A DNA stretch of 33,237 nucleotides. Origin: Terriglobales bacterium (GTDB taxonomy: Bacteria > Acidobacteriota > Terriglobia > Terriglobales > Acidobacteriaceae). The DNA lies in contig JAATGG010000029.1 in NCBI GenBank assembly GCA_015654835.1, positions 1-33,237 on the forward strand. The letters run 5' to 3'. A model generated the notes under the pieces. That model saw only the letters and a list, made by a program, of their open reading frames with translations. It did no database searches and was not told the DNA's origin. This document shows positions 1-9,164 of this stretch, piece by piece. Within the stretch, counting starts at the first letter, position 1. Every line of letters begins with the position of its first letter. The position numbers and the translations under genes are program-made.

Positions 1-95
1 ACGGTGAAATCCGTTAATCCAACGGTGAAAAGGCTTGGCAGCCGTGCGTTCAGGATGCGACGGTTTTCCATTATCACAGATGAAACGAGTCGATT

Positions 96-2345
96 ATGTG
101 GACAAGACGCAAGTTCCTCGGAGCAGCATGCATTAGTGCCGGAGCGGCTCTGGTGCCGGAAGCCGCCTCCGGGATGGATGCTTTTGCAAACCAATCTCCC
201 GATCTTTTATCCGCCGGCAAGTCCCCGGCGGAGGCAGCACGTGAGGTACTGCAAAGGCAATTGGGAACTCGTGCTGGCGAATTCCATCTCAGCGAAATAC
301 CCACCGTAGACGGGAGGGAGGTTTACGAGATCGCCGCCGCCAATGGCTTGGTAACTGTCGCTGGTAGCAGCGCCGTGGCTCTTTGCCGGGGAGTGTACAG
401 CTACCTGAAAAACGAGTGCCACTCCATGATTACGTGGAGTGGGGCAAATATTCACCTGCCTTCGCGATTGCCCGATAAGCCCAAACAGCATGTTGTTTGT
501 CCATACAAATTTACCCAATATCTCAATCCATGTACCTACGGTTACACCATGGCTTTTTGGGATTGGCCGCGATGGGAGCGGGAACTGGACTGGATGGCGC
601 TCCATGGCATCAATATGCCGCTTGCGCTGGAAGGCCAGGAGGTGATCTGGAACCGGGTCTGGGAGGCTCTTGGCTTGTCGGAGAGCGAAATTGCGGAATT
701 CTCAACTGGCCCCGCCCATTTGCCCTGGCACCGAATGGGCAATATCAATAACCTGGATGGACCACTGCCAGAGCACTTCATGGAAGAAAAGAGAGTCTTG
801 CAGCGCAGGATTCTCGATCGAATGCGCTCACTTGGCATGAAGCCGGTCGCTCCGGCATTTGCAGGATTTGTTCCTCAAGGGTTCAAGAGGCTACACCCAG
901 AGGCTCAGACATTTACCTTGCTGTGGTTGCCCGAAGAATTCAAGACCATCCCTCGTAGCACGCGGACTTTCATTCTGCATCCGAGCGAGCAGGAACTGTA
1001 CCGCACAATCGGTAAAAGATTCATAGAGGAGTACAAGGCCGAGTATGGCGAGGTCTCGTACTATCTTGCAGACACATTTAACGAACTGGCTGTACCGGTG
1101 CGCGAAGAGCATCGTTTCGAAGACCTGGAACGATTTGGCCGCACTGTTTTTGAGGGCATTCAGGCAGGTGATCCCAATGGAACATGGGTGATGCAGAGCT
1201 GGCTCTTTGTGTTTGACTCGGCGTTTTGGAACAACGAGTCGGTAGAGGCGTTGCTACGCGGTATTCCTAACGACCGCATGCTCATTATCGACTATGCAAA
1301 CGACCTTGCTCCATCTGTTCAGGGCAACTACGCGCCAGGACAGTGGAGGGTGCAGAAGGCCTTCTACGGCAAACAGTGGATCAATGGCATGGCTCACACC
1401 TTTGGCGGCAACAACAATGTCAAAGGCAATCTCATGTTGATGGCCACCGAGCCGGCTTCTGTCCTTTCAAACCCTGCGCACGGAAATCTTGTTGGGTGGG
1501 GCATCTGCCCGGAGGGAATTGAAACCAACGAGGTCGTATATGAGTTGATGACAGACGCAGGCTGGCAGGCGGAGGCTATTGATCTCCGTAGCTGGATTCC
1601 TGCCTATTACCGTGCGCGCTATGGAGTATGTCCACCAGCCATGCAGCAGGCATGGGATCTTCTGCTGAAGAGCGCCTACAACTCGCACATTTGGATGACA
1701 AAACAGGCGTGGCAAGCACAGCCGAGTACGGCTCCGTTTGCCGCATCGGTTGATTCTGGGCCAACTTTCCGCAAAGCGGTCGAGCTTTTTCTCTCCTGCG
1801 CAGACCAACTGGGCAGCAATTCTCTATATCGCAATGACCTTATCGAGCTGACGGTGCAGGCAGTTGGCGGAAGCGTGGACAAATCTCTCGCGCTGGCGGT
1901 GCAGGCAGGCGAGTCGCATGAGAAAGAGGAAGCTATAGGCGAGGCCAGCCGTGCGTTGCAGTGGATGCGGCGTATGGATGCTCTGCTACATACGCGACCT
2001 GACCGGCGGCTTGAGACGTGGATGCAGGCCACGCGCGTCTACGCAAAGACAGATGAGGAAGCGGCGTACTACGACGAGAATGCCCGCCGCCTGATTACAA
2101 CCTGGGGATGGCCTGAACTTTCTGACTACGCTTCCCGCGCTTGGTCCGGTCTTCTGCGAGACTATTATGCCGCTCGATGGGAGGCATGGTTCAAAGCCCG
2201 ACATTCCGGCACGGCATTCTCCCTCGACATCTGGCAGCAAACCTGGCTGTCATCGCCCTATCGGCCCAGTAAGCCGGGGACAGTCACGGACCTTATCGGC
2301 GAGTGTCACGCTCTGCTTGCGGAAACCGGAGCGCACTCAGCATGA
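96..2345 (+). CDS. Tat-exported alpha-N-acetylglucosaminidase (GH89, NAGLU family)
   Basis: Removes terminal alpha-linked N-acetylglucosamine from glycans, probably in the periplasm. The 749-residue protein opens with a twin-arginine signal (RRKFLG at residues 4-9, then a hydrophobic stretch ending about residue 25). The body follows the GH89 layout: a small N-terminal domain, a TIM-barrel core, and an all-helical C-terminal domain. Two family landmarks are readable: ADTFNEL, with E330 as the likely acid/base, and GICPEGIETNEVVY, with E473 as the likely nucleophile. Between them lies the WINGMAHTFGGNNN segment typical of NAGLU enzymes. The length matches human NAGLU (743 residues). ATG was chosen because the Tat motif follows at once; the ribosome site is weak. 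The stop overlaps the start of the next gene (ATGA), so the two are probably translationally coupled. Family assignment is firm; the natural substrate is not shown. Confidence 0.93.
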   Translation: MWTRRKFLGAACISAGAALVPEAASGMDAFANQSPDLLSAGKSPAEAAREVLQRQLGTRAGEFHLSEIPTVDGREVYEIAAANGLVTVAGSSAVALCRGVYSYLKNECHSMITWSGANIHLPSRLPDKPKQHVVCPYKFTQYLNPCTYGYTMAFWDWPRWERELDWMALHGINMPLALEGQEVIWNRVWEALGLSESEIAEFSTGPAHLPWHRMGNINNLDGPLPEHFMEEKRVLQRRILDRMRSLGMKPVAPAFAGFVPQGFKRLHPEAQTFTLLWLPEEFKTIPRSTRTFILHPSEQELYRTIGKRFIEEYKAEYGEVSYYLADTFNELAVPVREEHRFEDLERFGRTVFEGIQAGDPNGTWVMQSWLFVFDSAFWNNESVEALLRGIPNDRMLIIDYANDLAPSVQGNYAPGQWRVQKAFYGKQWINGMAHTFGGNNNVKGNLMLMATEPASVLSNPAHGNLVGWGICPEGIETNEVVYELMTDAGWQAEAIDLRSWIPAYYRARYGVCPPAMQQAWDLLLKSAYNSHIWMTKQAWQAQPSTAPFAASVDSGPTFRKAVELFLSCADQLGSNSLYRNDLIELTVQAVGGSVDKSLALAVQAGESHEKEEAIGEASRALQWMRRMDALLHTRPDRRLETWMQATRVYAKTDEEAAYYDENARRLITTWGWPELSDYASRAWSGLLRDYYAARWEAWFKARHSGTAFSLDIWQQTWLSSPYRPSKPGTVTDLIGECHALLAETGAHSA

Positions 2346-3457
2346 GCTCAGTGCGCCTCCTCTCGATCGACGTCCTTCGTGGCCTCACCGTCGCTTTCAT
2401 GATCCTTGTGAACAACAACGGCAACAACGATCTTGCGTTTCATGCATTGAATCATTCGGTATGGAACGGATTCACCCCGACCGATCTTGTGTTCCCTGCA
2501 TTTTTGTTCATCATGGGCATTTCTATGGTCATGTCGTTCAGCGTGCGGAAGAAACATGGTGCAACCGCCACACAGCAACTTGTAAGCATAGTGCGGCGCT
2601 TCGCTCTCCTAGTCCTTTTGGGCCTGATCGTTAATGGATTTCCATACTTCAATCTGAGTACGCTGCGAATCTATGGCGTGCTGCAGCGCATCGCGGTCTG
2701 TTACCTGCTTGCCGCGCTGTTACAACTTTGGTCCGAAAAGATGACACCGCGCGTGGTGTTGCTTTTAACGGTGCTCGTAGGCTACTGGATACTGCTTCGC
2801 TATGTTCCAGTGCCGGGATATGGCGTGCCTACGCATGGCTTCCCGCTGCTCGATCGCAACATTAATATTGTCGCGTGGACGGATCGTCATATCCTTCCCG
2901 GCCGTCTTTTTGAAGGGACACGAGACCCCGAAGGATTGTTGAGCAACTTGCCGGCTTTTGCCAGCACGCTTCTGGGCCTGCTTGCGGGCTCATGGCTGCA
3001 ATCGACCCGCTCTGCAGGTCAGAAAGTTGTCGGCCTGTTCTTGGCTGGCGTTCTCATGATCCTTGTAGGCCTGTTATGGTCAGCGAGTTTCCCTATCAAT
3101 AAAAAATTGTGGACAAGCTCTTATGTGCTTTATGCCGGGGGATGGAGCACGCTTCTGCTGGCGGCCTTCTATCACCTCATTGAGGTAAAAGGGGCACGTG
3201 GACGATGGACCGCTCCATCTCTGGTCTTTGGCATGAATGCCATTACTGTCTATGTGTTCTCTGAGTTGCTGTCTTCCGCTGTCGCCGTTTTTCAAGTGAA
3301 TGCACAGCAGTCATTCCAACAGTTTGTTTATTTCAGCTATTTCATTCACATTGGACCCCCTGCCGTGGGTTCGTTGCTCTATTCGCTTCTTTTCGTTGCA
3401 GTGTGCTTTATTCCTGCGCTGCTGCTTTACCGCCAACGTATTTTCATCAAACTTTAG
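2342..3457 (+). CDS. HGSNAT/NagX-like transmembrane acyltransferase (DUF5009 family)
   Basis: A 371-residue polytopic inner-membrane protein with about ten hydrophobic segments, related to human heparan-alpha-glucosaminide N-acetyltransferase and bacterial NagX/YeiB-type proteins. The N-terminus SIDVLRGLTVAFMILVNN and the following NHSVWNGFTPTDLVFP match the most conserved part of HGSNAT. H38 sits where the human active-site histidine (His269) lies. The human enzyme moves acetyl from cytosolic acetyl-CoA to terminal glucosamine on the lumenal side; a bacterial homologue would acetylate periplasmic amino sugars. Translation from 2342 is preferred over an upstream in-frame start at 2303, because it gives the ATGA overlap with the GH89 gene and starts at the conserved region. 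Acetyltransferase activity is inferred from homology; some bacterial relatives are annotated only as GlcNAc-use membrane proteins. Confidence 0.88.
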   Translation: MSSVRLLSIDVLRGLTVAFMILVNNNGNNDLAFHALNHSVWNGFTPTDLVFPAFLFIMGISMVMSFSVRKKHGATATQQLVSIVRRFALLVLLGLIVNGFPYFNLSTLRIYGVLQRIAVCYLLAALLQLWSEKMTPRVVLLLTVLVGYWILLRYVPVPGYGVPTHGFPLLDRNINIVAWTDRHILPGRLFEGTRDPEGLLSNLPAFASTLLGLLAGSWLQSTRSAGQKVVGLFLAGVLMILVGLLWSASFPINKKLWTSSYVLYAGGWSTLLLAAFYHLIEVKGARGRWTAPSLVFGMNAITVYVFSELLSSAVAVFQVNAQQSFQQFVYFSYFIHIGPPAVGSLLYSLLFVAVCFIPALLLYRQRIFIKL

Positions 3458-3480
3458 CGGCATAGGACAGGCAGAAAACC

Positions 3481-5796
3481 ATGACGATGAATCGGCGAGA
3501 CTTTCTCAAAACGAGCAGTGCTTGCGTTGCCGCGGGGCTAAGCACAAGCCTGTATGCGCTGCCCGTCGATACTGCGCGTCCGGCCCAGCGCATCTATCCG
3601 CTCAATGCAAACTGGCTTTGGCATAAATCAGTACCTGCAGGCGGCTATCTGCGCGACTTCGACGACAGCAAATTCGAAGTTGTTCACCTTCCGCACAGCA
3701 ATGTCCTTGTGCCATGGCACGGAATCGATCAGAAGAGCTATCAGTTCGTTTCGCTCTATCGCCGCCACTTTACACTTTCTCCAGAAGAGAAGGGGCGCCG
3801 CGTCTTTGTTGATTTTGAAGGTGCGATGACAGCCTCGAAGGTTTATCTGAATGGAACGCTTCTGGGAGAATACTTCGGCGGCTTTACGCCATTTTCGTTT
3901 GAGCTGACCTCACAGTTGACAGATGGCGAAAACGTACTGGCCGTTGAACTGGATTCGCGAGAGCTCGCGGAAGTCCCCCCCTTTGGCTATGAGATCGATT
4001 ACCTCACATATGGGGGTATCTATCGCGGAGTCTCGTTGCGAACCACCGGCGCAACCTACCTTGAAGCGATTCGGGTTGCATGTCGTGACGTGCTTTTATC
4101 CCGACGTAGCCTCGAAGTTGAAGTGTGCCTGCAGCGTTCCGGTGGAGCTAGCGGCAACGAGATGATCCTTGAAGTCGACTTGCTCGATGACCAGCGCTCT
4201 CTCAGATCGGTGCGCCATTCCTTGCGGCCGGAAGAACTCACATCCGGACACACACGCATTGTGCTAAGTGATCTGCCTCATGTGGAAGTGTGGGACATTG
4301 ATTCGCCTCGTCTCTACACAGTGCGCGCGCGCCTGCTAAATAAGGGGACGATGGGCGACGAGTTACAAAGCCGTTTTGGCTTCCGTGAAGCGAGGTTTAC
4401 TCCGCAGGGTTTTTCGCTCAACGGGCGAATTATCAAGCTGAGGGGACTCAATCGGCATCAGAGCTTTCCGTTTGCCGGTCCGGCCATGCCTGCGCGGGTG
4501 CAAAAGCAGGATGCGTCGATTCTCAAAAAGCAGTTGAAGTGCAACATCGTTCGCTGTTCGCACTATCCGCCATCCCATCATTTTCTCGATGCCTGCGACG
4601 AACTTGGACTTCTTGTCATTGATGAAACGCCTGGATGGCAGCATGTAGGCGACAGTCAGGAATGGCGAGACCGGTATCTCGACAATACGAAACGTATGAT
4701 CCGGCGCGATTGGAACCATCCATCGATCATTCTGTGGAGCGTACGCATCAATGAATCGCGTGATTTCCATGACTTGTATGTTGAGGTCAACAAATTGGCG
4801 CGGAGCCTTGATCCGTATCGCCAGACAACCGGCGTGCGCTATTTCCAGGAATCGGAATTGCTCGAAGATGTTTTCTCGATGAACGATTTTTCGTTTCCGC
4901 TCAAGACGCCTAATCATCCTCTGTATCTGAACACCGAGGTAGTCGGAGCTGAATTCCCGGTACGTTCCGGGGATAACAATGCAATTCATCGCGAGCATAT
5001 CCTGCGCTATGCGGAGATCATGAACCAAATCAATAGCAGGCCTGACTATGCAGGTGTGCTGGGTTGGTGCGCCTTCGATTACCAGACCCACTCCGACTTT
5101 GGCTCCGGCGATCACATCTGCTACCACGGCGTTATGGATATTTTCCGTGAGCCCAAGCCTGCAGCAGGTTTCTTCCGCTCGCAATGTTCTCCTGACGAGG
5201 AACCGGTCTTGGAGCCTGGATTTCACTTTGCAATGAACGATCAGCCAGGAGGCATCAAAGACGCAGTCATAGCTTCAAATTGTGAGCAGATTCGCTGCTT
5301 TATCGGCGAAGATGACGCATGGCATTCGGTCATCGATCTAAGTCCGGCAAAAGACAAATATCCCCATCTTGAGCACCCGCCCTTTTTCCTCACGCTTCCC
5401 AACGGGAATGACGACTGGGGCGACCTGCGCCTGGACGGCTATATCGGCGGCAAGTGTGTTATCTCCAAAACGCTTTCAAGCAAGGGCTTTGATCAGAGCT
5501 TTGACGTAGAAGCAGATGATACAGAGTTGATCGCAGATGGAAGCGATGTAACGCGTGTAGCGCTTCGTGTCACGGATCGATATGGAAACATCCGACCCCT
5601 TTGCTGTGATCCCGTCTCTCTAGAGTTGAGCGGGCCTGCCGTGCTCATCGGTGAATCTCCGCTCGCGCTAAGCGGAGGCCGCAGTGCTGTATGGATTCGC
5701 AGCACGTTGCAGCCGGGTACCGCTGTATTGCGCGTTACTCATCCACATTTTGGAACAAAAACCGTTACATTCCACATCGCTCCCGGAGGCCAATGA
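3481..5796 (+). CDS. Tat-exported glycoside hydrolase family 2 protein (beta-glucuronidase/beta-galactosidase superfamily)
   Basis: A retaining exo-beta-glycosidase of family GH2, 771 residues, 23 bases after the acetyltransferase gene. It starts with a Tat signal (MNRRDFLKTSSA) and is probably periplasmic. Visible order: sugar-binding jelly-roll domain (about residues 45-200, including the GENVLAVELDSRE strand), an Ig-like domain (about 205-305), the TIM barrel from about 310 (FSLNGRIIKLRGLNRHQSFP), then C-terminal beta domains. The acid/base is probably E425 in ILWSVRINES. The nucleophile is probably E486 in LNTEVVGAEF, although E490 is also possible. LGWCAFDYQTHSDFG is the usual barrel strand near the end of the catalytic domain. 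GH2 covers beta-galactosidases, beta-glucuronidases and beta-mannosidases, and the sequence alone does not choose among them. The operon with GH89 makes a beta-uronidase acting on alternating GlcNAc/uronic-acid chains attractive, but this is inference. Confidence 0.9.
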   Translation: MTMNRRDFLKTSSACVAAGLSTSLYALPVDTARPAQRIYPLNANWLWHKSVPAGGYLRDFDDSKFEVVHLPHSNVLVPWHGIDQKSYQFVSLYRRHFTLSPEEKGRRVFVDFEGAMTASKVYLNGTLLGEYFGGFTPFSFELTSQLTDGENVLAVELDSRELAEVPPFGYEIDYLTYGGIYRGVSLRTTGATYLEAIRVACRDVLLSRRSLEVEVCLQRSGGASGNEMILEVDLLDDQRSLRSVRHSLRPEELTSGHTRIVLSDLPHVEVWDIDSPRLYTVRARLLNKGTMGDELQSRFGFREARFTPQGFSLNGRIIKLRGLNRHQSFPFAGPAMPARVQKQDASILKKQLKCNIVRCSHYPPSHHFLDACDELGLLVIDETPGWQHVGDSQEWRDRYLDNTKRMIRRDWNHPSIILWSVRINESRDFHDLYVEVNKLARSLDPYRQTTGVRYFQESELLEDVFSMNDFSFPLKTPNHPLYLNTEVVGAEFPVRSGDNNAIHREHILRYAEIMNQINSRPDYAGVLGWCAFDYQTHSDFGSGDHICYHGVMDIFREPKPAAGFFRSQCSPDEEPVLEPGFHFAMNDQPGGIKDAVIASNCEQIRCFIGEDDAWHSVIDLSPAKDKYPHLEHPPFFLTLPNGNDDWGDLRLDGYIGGKCVISKTLSSKGFDQSFDVEADDTELIADGSDVTRVALRVTDRYGNIRPLCCDPVSLELSGPAVLIGESPLALSGGRSAVWIRSTLQPGTAVLRVTHPHFGTKTVTFHIAPGGQ

Positions 5797-5888
5797 GGTA
5801 CGGAATGAAGGTTCCTTTTCGTGAGCGTCAACTCTCCACAAAACATCCTGAGATAGGCCGCCACATAGACGGCCAGAAGGAGTTCTAA

Positions 5889-8800
5889 ATGCACAGGCTT
5901 CATCGTTCCCTCGCATTCATCCTGTTTCTTCTCTATTCAGTCGCTTTCCTGAGAGGCCAGGTCACCGGTGCTCGCTTAACGGGTATTGTTACCGACCCAA
6001 GTGGATCGGCCATCTCGGACGCCAAGCTTGTCGTGACCAACACGCAGACGAACTACGTTGTTGAGGCGAATACCAATTCCAACGGCGAATATACAATTCC
6101 TTCATTGCCTGCAGGCCAGTACCAGATTTCTACGCGAGCCTCCGGGTTCTCCGAGACATTACAGAGCAATGTCCAACTGACCATCGGCCAGAATGCCACT
6201 GTCAATATTGTTCTCAAGGTTGGCGGCAGCACAGAAACTGTGAGTGTCACTTCAACACCCACACTCCTGAATTCGTCGACGGCAGAAATCAGTTCGGTAG
6301 TGGAAGAGGCCTCGATCCAAGCGCTTCCGCTGAATGGAAGAGATCCATCAAGTCTTGTCTTTTTGTCGAGCGGAGTCACCAATGAGCTGCAATCGCAGGC
6401 AGCTACTCTCCCGAGCACAAATTCTTTCCCCACTCAATCTAGTGGATCGGCAGGCGGCGGCAGACAGGGAAGTACTTACTATTTGCTGGATGGCGTTACA
6501 AACATGGATTATTATGCGCTTCTCGCTGCTCCATTTCCGAATGCCGACGCGACTCAGGAATTCCGCGTCATCTCGAATAATTTCGATGCGCGCTACGGGT
6601 TTGCTCCCGGGGCGGTCGTCAGCATACAAACCAAGCCTGGGACAAATGATTTTCATGGCGGTGTGTTCGAGTTTCTTCGCAACGCGGATCTGAATGCGGC
6701 GAATTACTTTAGCCATCAAGTCGACCCTCTCAAGCGCAATCAGTTCGGCGGATACGTTGGCGGCCCTCTTATTAAGAACAGGCTTTTCATTTTTGGAAAC
6801 TATCAGGGAACGCGCCAGAGCACGGCTTCAACACAGAACACCACCTATACACCAACGCAAGCGATGTTGAACGGCGACTTCAGTGCAGTCACTGTCGATC
6901 TGAAGGCTCCTTTCGTAACGACGAATGGTAAGCGGAATCAAATTGATCCCGCCTCTTTTAGCCCTGGTGCTCTGCGGATTGCGGCATCGCTTCCGCTCGG
7001 CGGCGACCCTGCTACGGGGCTTGTAAACTTCGTTGGGCCGAAGCAACGGTCGGACTATGACGAGGGAACAGGCCGCATCGACTACACGATCAACGATAAA
7101 CAAAGTGTTTTTCTGCGGCACTTCAGCTACAACTTTGACCAGCCTGGATCCTCGGTTCGCGGGAACCTTCTTGCTGGAGTACAGGGACTGCATGGTGTCT
7201 ATCTGAATGATGCGACCAACCACATATGGGCGATTAGTCCGCGTCTGCTGAATAGCGTCACTGCCTTCTATCAGAGCTTTGATTTCGGTTCAGGAACGCC
7301 ACTTATAGACAGCGATGGTAATCAGGCCTGCCTGTCGAAGTACATCAATGTAGAAGACCCTGTTGGCTCCTGCTATATCGGAAGTGTTTCGGCAGTTGCC
7401 GGAAATTCGACCTACGGCGGAGCTCTGGGCTTTAGCCTCTTCAATGGTTCAGTAAACGACACGCGACGCCGGAGTTTCGGATTTAGCGATACCCTGACTC
7501 TCACGGCAGGGAAGCACACTCTCTATTTTGGAGGCGATGTCTTGCATCGCTATACAAAAGAGAGATCGGGGTATGGATCAAATCCTGGCCTCAGCGTTAC
7601 GAACACTTTCACCGGCTTTACGCTTTCCGATTTCTTGCTCGGAGATGTAACGAGCTTTTCGCAGAATGCAGGCGAGAATGGCGCAATAAAAGGCTGGATG
7701 ACTGGCTTCTATGCTCAGGATCAATACAAGATCCGTCCTGACCTCACCCTGAATGTGGGACTTCGCTGGGACCCCTATACACCGTTTTCAATCGAAGGTG
7801 GTCGGGGCACAATGTTCGTTCCTGGGCAGCAGAGCACGCGTTATCCTAATGCCCCCGCGGGCGTGGTCTTTCCGGGTGACAAGGGCGTCGATGCTGCAAT
7901 TATGCCTACTTCGTATCTCTACTTTGAACCGCGCATCGGCATCGTGTATCAAGTGCGGCCCAAGACCGCTTTGCGCGCGGGATTCGGAATGTTCTCGACT
8001 CCGATTGAAGACGCAAGCTATAACCATGCCTATGACGCGGCACCCTTCAACCCTGCATTTTCATACAACGCCGGTACCACCCCAATCAGCTTTGACAATC
8101 CATGGAGCGGATTTACGGCAACCGGAGGGAAAAGCCCGTTCCCGCCGTTTGCTTCAGCTGGATACAGCCCCTCGTCTAGTGCTACGTTCACGACTCCCGT
8201 GCAACTCGGCGCGGTGTTCCCGAAAAACTTCCGCTTAGCGATGGTGCAGAGCTGGAACCTCTCCATCGAACAGCAATTTACTGATACGCTCGCTCTTCAC
8301 CTTGCATATGTAGGTAGCGAGACGTATCACCTCGCTACCCCGGTCGAGGTGAATCCAGGCGTTCTCAATTCCACCGTAAACAATGGGCGGCCCACATACA
8401 CAGATTTTGGATCGATCATTCAGGTGCAGACCGGTGGCACATCCAGCTATAACTCACTTCAGGCAGGCATAGAGAAGCGCCTTTCTCATAATTTCCAGGT
8501 GCAATCCAACTTCACTTGGGCCCATGCCTTTGATGTAGGCGGCTCAGGTGATCCATCGTTCGAATCGAGCGTGAGCGACCCGCTGAATATTGGTCATGAT
8601 CATGGCCCATCTGCGTTGAATTACCCGATTGTCTCGGTAACCAATTTCATTTATGACGCCCCTAAGCTGACCGGGTGGAATTCCATTGCTCGCAAGGTAT
8701 TAGGCGGGTGGTCGGTAAGCGGTCTCGTGACATTGCAATCCGGTCCCCCGTTTTCCATCAGCGGCGGAAACGGAAATAACAATTCCGGATTCCAGGTCTA

Positions 8801-9164
8801 TCAGGATCGCGCCGACCTGACTGGCCAACCGTTCGGTGTACGTCAGGGAGGCAAGTCGCAGTGGCTTCAGCATTACTTCAATCCCGCTGCATTTAAGGAC
8901 AACGCCGTAGGTACACCTGGAAACTCTCCAAAGTATCTGATGCAGGGACCTCCCATCCGGACGGCCGACCTTGGTGTGCAGAAGGACTGGAAGTTCCGCG
9001 ACCGTTACACAATGCAATTTCGTTTTGAGGCTTTCAACGCGTTCAATCACCCCAGCTTTGGGCAGCCGGACTCAACTCCGGACGACTCGAACTTTGGGCA
9101 AATCACCTCAAGCGGTCCGATACCCGCGCGCGTCGGACAAGCAGCTCTCAAACTCACATTCTAA
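5889..9164 (+). CDS. Oar-like TonB-dependent receptor, carboxypeptidase-regulatory-like N-terminus (first copy)
   Basis: An outer-membrane transporter of 1091 residues. A signal peptide (residues 1-24) is followed by a carboxypeptidase-regulatory-like beta-sandwich (about 27-105: GIVTDPSGSAISDAKLVVTN, NGEYTIPSLPAGQYQI). The plug domain follows (LPLNGRDP near 147, LLDGVTNMDYY, FRVISNNFDARYGFAPGAVV), then a long beta-barrel ending in phenylalanine (AALKLTF), as outer-membrane barrels do. A strong ribosome site (AAGGAG at 5877-5882) precedes the ATG. It lies 92 bases after the GH2 gene with no terminator seen between, so it is probably co-transcribed with the glycosidases and would take up the glycan they process. 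Family members are Oar/SusC-like and about 1000-1250 residues long. The ligand cannot be read from sequence. Confidence 0.92.
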   Translation: MHRLHRSLAFILFLLYSVAFLRGQVTGARLTGIVTDPSGSAISDAKLVVTNTQTNYVVEANTNSNGEYTIPSLPAGQYQISTRASGFSETLQSNVQLTIGQNATVNIVLKVGGSTETVSVTSTPTLLNSSTAEISSVVEEASIQALPLNGRDPSSLVFLSSGVTNELQSQAATLPSTNSFPTQSSGSAGGGRQGSTYYLLDGVTNMDYYALLAAPFPNADATQEFRVISNNFDARYGFAPGAVVSIQTKPGTNDFHGGVFEFLRNADLNAANYFSHQVDPLKRNQFGGYVGGPLIKNRLFIFGNYQGTRQSTASTQNTTYTPTQAMLNGDFSAVTVDLKAPFVTTNGKRNQIDPASFSPGALRIAASLPLGGDPATGLVNFVGPKQRSDYDEGTGRIDYTINDKQSVFLRHFSYNFDQPGSSVRGNLLAGVQGLHGVYLNDATNHIWAISPRLLNSVTAFYQSFDFGSGTPLIDSDGNQACLSKYINVEDPVGSCYIGSVSAVAGNSTYGGALGFSLFNGSVNDTRRRSFGFSDTLTLTAGKHTLYFGGDVLHRYTKERSGYGSNPGLSVTNTFTGFTLSDFLLGDVTSFSQNAGENGAIKGWMTGFYAQDQYKIRPDLTLNVGLRWDPYTPFSIEGGRGTMFVPGQQSTRYPNAPAGVVFPGDKGVDAAIMPTSYLYFEPRIGIVYQVRPKTALRAGFGMFSTPIEDASYNHAYDAAPFNPAFSYNAGTTPISFDNPWSGFTATGGKSPFPPFASAGYSPSSSATFTTPVQLGAVFPKNFRLAMVQSWNLSIEQQFTDTLALHLAYVGSETYHLATPVEVNPGVLNSTVNNGRPTYTDFGSIIQVQTGGTSSYNSLQAGIEKRLSHNFQVQSNFTWAHAFDVGGSGDPSFESSVSDPLNIGHDHGPSALNYPIVSVTNFIYDAPKLTGWNSIARKVLGGWSVSGLVTLQSGPPFSISGGNGNNNSGFQVYQDRADLTGQPFGVRQGGKSQWLQHYFNPAAFKDNAVGTPGNSPKYLMQGPPIRTADLGVQKDWKFRDRYTMQFRFEAFNAFNHPSFGQPDSTPDDSNFGQITSSGPIPARVGQAALKLTF

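Noticed and set aside
1..30. Direct repeat ACGGTGAAA at 1-9 and 22-30, with a small palindrome CCGTT-N5-AACGG between
   Set aside because: Short, at the window edge, two copies only; could be a CRISPR-like or operator impression but there is no periodic array.
4363..5226. 287-codon open frame on the minus strand inside the GH2 gene
   Set aside because: It lies wholly opposite a well-supported GH2 gene and has no domain; it is a shadow of codon bias.
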